Shown here in pieces: positions 57,634-64,000 of a stretch of DNA of 64,000 bases (the stretch's first letter is position 1; each line of letters opens with the position of its first letter). The stretch spans positions 1,148,553-1,212,552 of the forward strand of contig NZ_CP008944.1 in the NCBI RefSeq assembly GCF_000732945.1, read 5' to 3'. Source of the stretch: Corynebacterium atypicum. Its GTDB lineage: Bacteria; Actinomycetota; Actinomycetes; Mycobacteriales; Mycobacteriaceae. The translations under genes were made by a program, and so were the position numbers. Under the pieces are notes generated by a model, which did no database searches, had not been told where the DNA came from, and saw only the letters and a list, made by a program, of their open reading frames with translations.

Positions 57634-59466
57634 CTAGAGACCGCGCCCGCGGCGCCACGCCGCCCACAGCCGGGCGTACTGCCCACCCGCGCCGACTAGC
57701 TCCGCGTGCGGGCCCGACTCCACGATCTGGCCACCGTCCATCACCACCACGCGATCGGCACGCGCCGCCTGGTCCAGGCGGTGCGCGATCACCACCGCAG
57801 AACGCCCCCGCGTGATCTCCTCCGCGGCCTGCTCGAGCACCCCGGCGCCCTGCGAGCCGGCCTCCGCGGTGGCCTCGTCCATCACCACGATCGCGGGATC
57901 GACCAACAGCACCCGGGCCAATGCCAGCTGCTGCGCGGCGACCGGGCTCAGCTGCAGCCCGCGCGCCCCGATCTCAGTATCCAACCCGCGCGGCAGCTCC
58001 TCGGCCCAGCTGGCGCGCACCCGCCGCAACGCGCCCCACAGCTGTTCATCGTCGGCACCTGGGCGGGCGAGCAGCAGATCGTCGCGCAGCGGCCCGGAGA
58101 ACACGTGCACCTCCTGGGAGATGAGCGCCAGCCGGGAGACGCGCTCGGCGTCGGAAAGCGAGGTCACCTCCGCGCCGTCGATAAGCACCTGGCCGCTATC
58201 TGGGCGCCGCAGCCCGGCCAAAAGCGCCGCCACCGTGGTCTTGCCCGCCCCGGACGCCCCGACGATCGCCACCGTCTCACCCGGGCGCACCTCAAAGTCG
58301 ATGCCTTCTACCGCCGGCTCGGCGCCAGCGTAGGAAAACGTGACGTTGCGCATGCGCGCCTCGCCGCTAGCCGGCGGCGCGCCCACCGCCGGAACCGGGC
58401 GCAGGCCCTGGCCCACCACGCCGACGATGCGCGCCAGGGAGGCGTACGCGGACTGCACCGTATCGAGCACCCGCATGAGCATAAGCACCGGGCCGCGCAC
58501 CCGCACCAGCATCAGCGCGGCCGCCGTGACCGCGCCTACCGTCACGTGATCGGCGCGCACCAGGAAAAATCCCACGACCAAGCAGGTGGCCATGAGCAGG
58601 AACTCCCCCGCCGTGACCCAGTTCTGCAGCTTGAGCATCGCCAGACGGGCGCGCATCCCGTTTTCCACCACGCCGGCACTCGCCCGCCCGATCCGCCGCT
58701 GCGCCCGCCCGGCCAGACCGAACGCGCGGACTGTCTCCCGGCCGTGGATGGCCTGTAGGATCTCGCGGGCGCGCTCGGCCATCGAGGCCCGCTCGGCGGC
58801 GTAGCGCGCCGGGGCCACCTTGAGGTAGGCCCTGCCGGCGAGCAGGTAGATCGGAAGCGCGACTAACAGCACCAGCAGGAACTGCCAGTCGATGCCCACG
58901 AGGGCGATGGCCGTGGCCACCACGGTAAACAGCGACTGCGAGAGCACGGGCACCGTCTCCGTGACGGCGCTGGACAGCTCGGCGACATCGTCCGTCGAAC
59001 GGCTCACCAGATCCCCGGAGCCGGCGTCTTCGACCTCATGGATGGGAAGGCCCAGCGCAGTGGCTACCATCTGCTCGCGCAGCGCGGCGATCACGCGCTC
59101 TACCTGCCGGGATACCAGGAAGAACCCGGTGGCCTGCAGCACCGCCGCCGCGACGGCCGCGGCGATCAGACCCAGGCCGGTCAGCCCCAGCTCCCGGAGG
59201 GCGCCGGCGTTGCTCAACGCGCCCGATTGGGCGGCGATCACCGCGTCGACGATCCTCCCCAACAGCCGCGGCACCTGCACGTTCGCCGCCGCGCCGGCCA
59301 TAAGCAGCACGATCGCAAGCAGCAGCTGAAAGCGTGCGCCGCGCAAGCCCCGCACCAGGACCCGCACCTGAGAGAACACCTCGCCCCAGGTGGCCAGGGG
59401 GAAGGCCCCTGTGCTTCCCGACGTCGTGCCGGCCGCCGGGGCACTAGTGCCTTTCGGCGCGCTCAC
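57634..59466 (-). CDS. ABC exporter half-transporter A (intact Walker A, degenerate signature)
   Basis: A 610-aa half-transporter with about six membrane spans in the first 340 residues and a C-terminal nucleotide-binding domain. Walker A is VGASGAGKTTVAALLAGL (about residue 400), the Q-loop LISQEVHVFSG, Walker B IVVMDEAT with the catalytic Glu, and the switch His in IAHRL. The signature motif, normally LSGGQ, is LSPVA and the D-loop is AEAGS. Its GTG start overlaps the stop of the partner gene, which has the reverse pattern of losses. The two should form a heterodimer with one working ATP site. The substrate is unknown; export of a drug, peptide or siderophore is possible. Confidence 0.9.
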   Translation of the reverse strand: MSAPKGTSAPAAGTTSGSTGAFPLATWGEVFSQVRVLVRGLRGARFQLLLAIVLLMAGAAANVQVPRLLGRIVDAVIAAQSGALSNAGALRELGLTGLGLIAAAVAAAVLQATGFFLVSRQVERVIAALREQMVATALGLPIHEVEDAGSGDLVSRSTDDVAELSSAVTETVPVLSQSLFTVVATAIALVGIDWQFLLVLLVALPIYLLAGRAYLKVAPARYAAERASMAERAREILQAIHGRETVRAFGLAGRAQRRIGRASAGVVENGMRARLAMLKLQNWVTAGEFLLMATCLVVGFFLVRADHVTVGAVTAAALMLVRVRGPVLMLMRVLDTVQSAYASLARIVGVVGQGLRPVPAVGAPPASGEARMRNVTFSYAGAEPAVEGIDFEVRPGETVAIVGASGAGKTTVAALLAGLRRPDSGQVLIDGAEVTSLSDAERVSRLALISQEVHVFSGPLRDDLLLARPGADDEQLWGALRRVRASWAEELPRGLDTEIGARGLQLSPVAAQQLALARVLLVDPAIVVMDEATAEAGSQGAGVLEQAAEEITRGRSAVVIAHRLDQAARADRVVVMDGGQIVESGPHAELVGAGGQYARLWAAWRRGRGL

Positions 59467-60992
59467 AGCTCCGCCTCTTCGACCACGGCGCCAGCCACCG
59501 CGCGCCAGGCCGGCGACTGCGTGATCACCAGCGTGGTCTGGCCGGCGCGCAGCTCGGCAACCTGTGCGGCGATGCGCTGCTCGGTCACCGAGTCCACGGC
59601 CGTGGTGGGCTCGTCGAGCACCAGCACGGGCGCGTCCGTGGCTAACGCTCGCGCCAGCGCCACGCGCTGGCGCTGCCCGCCGGAAAGCGCCCGGCCGCCC
59701 TCGCCAACCTCGCGGTCCGGCCCGCCCGGGATGTCGCGCGCGCAGGCGGCTGCAAGGGCTGCGTCTGCCCGCCGCGGATCGTCGTGGACGTTGGCCTGAA
59801 CGGAGCCGTCAAACAGGTAAGCCGCGTGCGGGGCGACCACCACGCCGTCTGCCTCCGCGAGCCGTGCAAGCGCCTCCGGCGCCACGCGCCCGGTGACGGT
59901 CAGCCCGAGGCGAAGCTGCGGCGGCTCGCTCCGGTCGCCCGGGTACTGTGCCGGACGCAGCAGCAGGTCCTGGATCCGCTCGCCCGACGCCGAGACACTC
60001 GCCCACCGGGAGGCGAGGTTGCGGCCCAGCATCGTCATCGGGTGGATGACGAACTGGGTCAGCCCTACCACCGTGATGAGTTCGCCCACGCTCAGCCTGC
60101 CGGTAAGGGCCGCGTATCCGGCCACCAGCCCCAGCCCGATCACGTAGCTGGCCCCCAGCGACTCGGTGAGTACGTTGAGCCGGGCGCGCGCCCCGTTAGC
60201 CTCGATTGTCGCTCGGTACGCGTGCCCCGAGGCCCGCTGATAGCGTTCAGCCACCGCGAGTACCGCGCCGATGCCCTTGATGGTGCGCAGCCCCTCCACC
60301 ACGTCTGCGGCAAGACCCGCCGCCTGGGCCAGGGCGCGCTGCCGCTTGCCGGAGCGCCTGTGCAGCGGCTTGGCCGAAAGTAATGAGACCCACACGAGAG
60401 CCGGCCCGCCCACCGCGATGCCGAGGCCGAGTGGCCACCAGATCAGCCCCAGGGCCAGTGCCGCATAGATGATCGAGACGAACTCGGCGACGGGAAAGAC
60501 CGTCATGATCACAAAGTCCGAGGCGCGCTGAGCGTCCGTGGATGCCACTGAGAGCAGCGCGCCCGGCGAGGTTCCGGCCCCGCCGATGCCGCGCGGGTCA
60601 AGGATCCGCCCGGAGATCTCCATGCGCAGGTCGTGGCCAACCAGCAGCCGAGAGCGCGTGAGCAGCCAGCGGCCGGCAAACCCGGCGGATAGGTTGAGTG
60701 CAAACGCCGCGGCGAGCACGCCGAGCCACAGCATCAGCCGGGAGGTGTTGCCGCCGGCGATCGCGTCATCGATGGCCCGGCCCACGATGACCGGGGTCAA
60801 TCCGTTGCACACGAAGACGATGGACAGCCCCACGGCCGCATACACCGACCAGGGCCGCTGCGCGAACGCCGTCTTGAGAAGCCAGAACCGCTCGCCTGCC
60901 TGCGGGAGTTTCGATGGCCTGAACCTGGGGCCAGGAAGCTTCGGCTGCGAAGCCTTCGCGGCAAGGCGCAAGCGATGAGCGTGATCAGTCAC
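59463..60992 (-). CDS. ABC exporter half-transporter B (Walker A lost, signature intact)
   Basis: A 509-aa half-transporter, about 100 residues shorter than its partner because the start of the nucleotide-binding domain is missing. After LRLGLTVTGRVAPEA the sequence goes straight to DGVVVAPHAAYLFDGSV: there is no Walker A and the Q-loop Gln is His. The signature LSGGQRQRVALARAL (about residue 437) and Walker B VLVLDEPT remain intact, but the switch His is Gln (VITQSP). So it cannot bind and hydrolyse ATP on its own P-loop but can complete the partner's site with its signature. The start is GTG 60992, with TAGCAT just upstream suggesting a leaderless transcript. It is translationally coupled to the partner. 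Confidence 0.9.
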   Translation of the reverse strand: MTDHAHRLRLAAKASQPKLPGPRFRPSKLPQAGERFWLLKTAFAQRPWSVYAAVGLSIVFVCNGLTPVIVGRAIDDAIAGGNTSRLMLWLGVLAAAFALNLSAGFAGRWLLTRSRLLVGHDLRMEISGRILDPRGIGGAGTSPGALLSVASTDAQRASDFVIMTVFPVAEFVSIIYAALALGLIWWPLGLGIAVGGPALVWVSLLSAKPLHRRSGKRQRALAQAAGLAADVVEGLRTIKGIGAVLAVAERYQRASGHAYRATIEANGARARLNVLTESLGASYVIGLGLVAGYAALTGRLSVGELITVVGLTQFVIHPMTMLGRNLASRWASVSASGERIQDLLLRPAQYPGDRSEPPQLRLGLTVTGRVAPEALARLAEADGVVVAPHAAYLFDGSVQANVHDDPRRADAALAAACARDIPGGPDREVGEGGRALSGGQRQRVALARALATDAPVLVLDEPTTAVDSVTEQRIAAQVAELRAGQTTLVITQSPAWRAVAGAVVEEAEL

Positions 60993-61003
60993 AATTCATC
61001 ATG

Positions 61004-61711
61004 CTAGCCGCCTATGTTGCCACGGCTCGTTTGCCGGCGGGCCCGCCAGATCACCACCACGATCAACCCGAGCGTGATCCACAGCAGATAGCGGTTGACC
61101 ACCTGGACTACCTCCAGGACCTCGTCGCCGAAGGTCATCCCCAGCCACATGAACACCCCGTTGATCACCGCGATCGACGCCGCGTTCAAGGCAAGAACCG
61201 CCCAGGGGCCGACCTTGAGCAGGCCGAGGACCGCGTTGACCACGTTGCCGGGGATCGGGCCCGGGCAGTAGCTGACCGGCACCAGGGCGCAGGTAATGGC
61301 CGTGGACGTGCCCGATTCGCTGCCCAGGGCGCGCCGGAAAAGCTTCTTCATCCGCGGCATGTACTGGACGGACATGTCGATGAACTCCATGCCCCAGCGC
61401 CGGCCCATCGCCCAGTAGAGCGGCACAAACTTAGCGGCGCCGACGATGGTGCACATGAGGTACACCCACCACTGGCCGTTGCCCACTGAGGCATTGGCCC
61501 CCGAGACCACCGCGGAGGTGTACCCGCCGACCAAGAGCGTGTAGGCCACCGGGTGCGAGAGCAGGTAGGCCCGAAGCGGGATCATGGCGAACCCGTAGAT
61601 CGCGATGCCGAAAAGCGCGGCGAATAAGAAGATGTCGATCTTCTTCGGGTGCTGAATGAACTGGGGAACCTCAGGGTCTTGAGCCACGGGCTTGAAGCTT
61701 AGCGGGATCAA
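61004..61711 (-). CDS. VTT/DedA-like (SNARE-associated) membrane protein
   Basis: A 235-aa protein with about five to six membrane spans (FLFAALFGIAIYGFAMIPLR; AVVSGANASVGNGQWWVYLMCTIVGAAKF; VPVSYCPGPIPGNVVNAVLGLL; ALNAASIAVINGVFMWLGMTFG; YLLWITLGLIVVVIW). The CPGPIPGN block followed by two spans resembles the VTT/DedA family, implicated in lipid scrambling (undecaprenyl phosphate flipping) or ion transport, but assignment is by pattern. The TTG at 61711 lies inside a hairpin (CGGGAT-TTG-ATCCCG), so GTG 61687 may be the true start. It is cotranscribed after cmk-der with a 66-nt gap. Confidence 0.7.
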   Translation of the reverse strand: MIPLSFKPVAQDPEVPQFIQHPKKIDIFLFAALFGIAIYGFAMIPLRAYLLSHPVAYTLLVGGYTSAVVSGANASVGNGQWWVYLMCTIVGAAKFVPLYWAMGRRWGMEFIDMSVQYMPRMKKLFRRALGSESGTSTAITCALVPVSYCPGPIPGNVVNAVLGLLKVGPWAVLALNAASIAVINGVFMWLGMTFGDEVLEVVQVVNRYLLWITLGLIVVVIWRARRQTSRGNIGG

Positions 61712-61777
61712 ATCCCGCGCGGGTAGCTGGCCGGCCTGCCGGACAGACGCCCGCGGCCAGCCAGCTTGACACTGCGG

Positions 61778-64000
61778 CTACTTCTTCGAGCGCCGCTCGC
61801 GCACGCGCACCGCGATGCGCACCGGGGTGCCGTGGAACCCGAACTCCTCACGGAACTTGCGCTCCAGGTAGCGCCGGTAGCCGGCGTCAAGGAAGCCGGT
61901 GGTAAACAGCACAACCGTCGGCGGGCGGGTCGAGGCCTGCGTGGCAAAGAGCACGCGCGGCAGCCGGTTGTTCTTCATCGGCGGCGGGTTCTGCGCGATC
62001 GCCTCGCGCATCCAGTTGTTCAGCCGCCCGGTGGATACCCGCTGGTCCCAGCTGGCGAGCGCCTCGAGCATCGCCGGCTCCAGCTTCTGCACCGCCCGGC
62101 CGGTCATCGCGGAGATGTTGACCCGGGTCACCCACGGCAGGTGGGCGAGCTGAAGGTCGATCTCGCGCTCGAGCTCGACGCGGCGGTCTTCATCGACCAG
62201 GTCCCACTTGTTAAAGGCTAAGACGAGCGCCTTGCCCGAGTCGATCACCTGGCTAAGGATCCGCTGGTCCTGCTCGGAGACCGGCTCCGAGGCGTCGATG
62301 AGCATGATGCACACTTCGGCGGACTCGATCGCGTTGTTCGTGCGCAGCGAGGCGTAGAACTCGTGGCCCTGGGCGCGCTTGACTTTGCGGCGCAGGCCCG
62401 CGGTATCGACAAAGCGCCACAGCTTCTTATCCAGCTGTACCAGGGAGTCCACCGGGTCGACGGTGGTTCCGGCGACATTATCGACGACGCTTCGCTCCTC
62501 ACTGGCGAGCTTGTTCAACAGCGAGGACTTGCCCACGTTGGGCCGGCCCACGAGCGCGACCCGGCGCGGGCCCGAGGTGATCGAGCTCTGCCGCGGTTGG
62601 GCCGGAAAGACCCGCAGGATCTCATCGAGCACGTCCGCCCCGCCGCGCCCGTGCAGCGCGGAGACGGGCCACGGGTAGCCGAGGCCTAGCGCGTAGAGCT
62701 CGGCGACGTCGCCCAGCGCCATCGGCGAGTCCACCTTGTTGGCCACCAGCACCACCGGGACGTCGGAGCGCTGCAGGCGCCGGGCCATGACCTCGTCGGT
62801 CTCCGTGATGCCGACCCGGGAATCGACGACCATGACGATGACGTCGGCGCTGGCCATCGCGGATTCGGCCTGGCGGGCGATCGCGGCGTGGATACCCTTG
62901 ACGTTCGGGTCCCAGCCGCCGGTGTCTTGCACCCAGAACCGTTTGCCGTTCCACTCGGCCAGATAGCTCACCCGGTCCCGCGTTACGCCGGGGGTGTCTT
63001 CCACCACGGCCTCGCGCCGGCCGAGAAACCTGTTGACCAGCGAGGACTTCCCCACGTTGGGGCGCCCGACGATGGCCACGGTGCACAGATGCTCCTCTTC
63101 GTGGCGCTCGATGCCGAAGGCCTCCTCGACCTCCTGCCAGTCGGTGCCGGCGAGCTCCTCGGCGTCGGCGTCAGAGAGGTCGAACTCGTCGGAGCCCCAG
63201 GTAGCGGCGTCATCAAAGCCGGCCTGGATGAACTCGGTGGGGGCGTCGAGCTCGCCGTCTTCGGGGCCGCCTGCGCTGGAGGCGCCCTCGTCCGCAGCAT
63301 CGGGAGATGCGGCGGTGTCAGCGTTGTCGCTACCGGCAGCCTCCGGCAGGCCGCCGGCGCTTTCCAGCACGATCTCGACTAGTCGGTCCTCGACCTGCTG
63401 CGGCGACATCTGCGAGGTATCCACAATCACCGCGTCGCCTGCGGGCTTCAGCGGCGAGGCAGCGCGCGAAGAGTCCGCCGCGTCGCGGGCGTTCACCTGC
63501 GCCAAGACCTCCTCGAAGGTGGTCTGCCGCCCGGCGGCGAGGTCCTGGTCGAGGCGGCGGCGCGCGCGTACCTCGGCGGATGCAGTCAAAAAGATCTTCG
63601 CCGGGGCGCCGGCCAGCACCACCGTACCGATGTCGCGGCCCTCGACCACCGCGCGCCGCGCGCCGATCGCGAGCTCGCGCTGCAAGCCGACCAAGATCTC
63701 CCGGACCTCGGGAGGCGCGGAGACCGCCGAGACCGCCCCGGTGACCTCCGCCCCGCGAATCTTCTCGGAGACGTCCTCGCCGGCGAGCAACACTGCCGTC
63801 GAGTCCGGATCGTCGCTCACCTCCAGATCGAGGTTCGCGGTCACCTGGGCCACCGCGCCCGCATCCTGCGGGTCCACGCCCGCGCGCAGGACGGCCAGGG
63901 TGGCGATCCGGTACATCGCGCCGGTGTCCACGTACGTCGCGCCCAGCCGCTTCGCCAGCGCCCGGCACGTGGTCGACTTGCCCGTGCCGCTCGGCCCATC
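61778..64000 (-). CDS. der: Cytidylate kinase-GTPase Der fusion, 5' end cut by the window edge
   Basis: One reading frame joins cytidylate kinase to Der (EngA). At the right edge the kinase P-loop [10 protein letters not shown] is in frame, so the true start lies beyond 64000. Cmk continues with [18 protein letters not shown] and [12 protein letters not shown], phosphorylating CMP and dCMP. A linker of about 100 acidic residues follows. Der then has two GTPase domains, each with [18 protein letters not shown] or DTAGLRRK, and NKVD/NKWD, then the KH-like domain ([31 protein letters not shown]). Der is essential for 50S subunit assembly. The two genes are often adjacent in actinobacteria and fusions are annotated elsewhere. 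No disruption is seen. Confidence 0.95.
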   Translation of the reverse strand, partial: DGPSGTGKSTTCRALAKRLGATYVDTGAMYRIATLAVLRAGVDPQDAGAVAQVTANLDLEVSDDPDSTAVLLAGEDVSEKIRGAEVTGAVSAVSAPPEVREILVGLQRELAIGARRAVVEGRDIGTVVLAGAPAKIFLTASAEVRARRRLDQDLAAGRQTTFEEVLAQVNARDAADSSRAASPLKPAGDAVIVDTSQMSPQQVEDRLVEIVLESAGGLPEAAGSDNADTAASPDAADEGASSAGGPEDGELDAPTEFIQAGFDDAATWGSDEFDLSDADAEELAGTDWQEVEEAFGIERHEEEHLCTVAIVGRPNVGKSSLVNRFLGRREAVVEDTPGVTRDRVSYLAEWNGKRFWVQDTGGWDPNVKGIHAAIARQAESAMASADVIVMVVDSRVGITETDEVMARRLQRSDVPVVLVANKVDSPMALGDVAELYALGLGYPWPVSALHGRGGADVLDEILRVFPAQPRQSSITSGPRRVALVGRPNVGKSSLLNKLASEERSVVDNVAGTTVDPVDSLVQLDKKLWRFVDTAGLRRKVKRAQGHEFYASLRTNNAIESAEVCIMLIDASEPVSEQDQRILSQVIDSGKALVLAFNKWDLVDEDRRVELEREIDLQLAHLPWVTRVNISAMTGRAVQKLEPAMLEALASWDQRVSTGRLNNWMREAIAQNPPPMKNNRLPRVLFATQASTRPPTVVLFTTGFLDAGYRRYLERKFREEFGFHGTPVRIAVRVRERRSKK

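Overview
The window is a high-GC actinobacterial chromosome segment, almost certainly from Corynebacterium. The evidence is a SpaA-type sortase-assembled pilus cluster, an OdhI-type FHA protein with the ETTSVF phospho-site next to an FtsR-like MerR regulator and SecA2, a cmk-der fusion, a DUF222/HNH protein and many leaderless-looking promoters. The species cannot be fixed from sequence alone.

Layout, left to right. (1) 1-2.2 kb: a TPP riboswitch and a ThiD-TenA fusion for thiamine salvage. (2) 2.2-7.0 kb: a pyruvate formate-lyase locus in which the enzyme is split into two genes. One carries the 703-aa catalytic core with the Cys-Cys pair but no glycyl-radical domain; the other is a separate 86-aa glycyl-radical protein. 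The activase PflA follows. (3) 7.3-14.5 kb: a methyltransferase, a DUF222/HNH protein, a saccharopine-dehydrogenase-like reductase, a PaaI-type thioesterase and gnd. (4) 15.1-25.7 kb: a pilus operon with the major pilin spaA, a class C sortase fused in frame to a SpaB-like minor pilin, and a very large spaC-like vWA tip pilin (about 2200 aa if repaired) broken by four indels, two of them in C-tracts. (5) 25.7-31.4 kb: a DEAD-box RNA helicase, two CNNM/CBS membrane proteins and a membrane-anchored vWA protein.

(6) 31.4-48.4 kb: a 17-kb, four-gene putative anti-phage island: SNF2 helicase, Eco57I-like N6-adenine methylase, DEAD/DEAH helicase with DUF1998 and a VSR-like nuclease domain, and a UvrD-like helicase. 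By parts it resembles DISARM and Druantia but matches neither exactly. Every gene in it carries at least one inactivating lesion (one in-frame TGA and six single-base indels), whereas the neighbouring housekeeping genes have none. (7) 48.5-48.9 kb: a 136-bp tandem repeat at the island's distal end.

(8) 49.1-54.5 kb, minus strand: secA2 - odhI - ftsR - DUF151 - MerR, the conserved corynebacterial core. (9) 55.0-56.6 kb: tRNA-Pro(GGG) and an AbiEi/DUF559-type protein flanked by two near-identical 90-bp elements with inverted ends; a third, diverged copy lies at 14.77 kb. (10) 56.7-64.0 kb: a rhodanese-type sulfurtransferase, a heterodimeric ABC exporter whose two halves have complementary loss of ATPase motifs, a VTT/DedA-like membrane protein, and a cmk-der fusion that runs off the right edge.

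Functionally, this is conserved core (thiamine, mixed-acid fermentation, pentose phosphate, OdhI control of the TCA cycle, ribosome assembly) interrupted by two fast-evolving accessory blocks, the pilus and the defence island, which hold all the frame-disrupting lesions I found.
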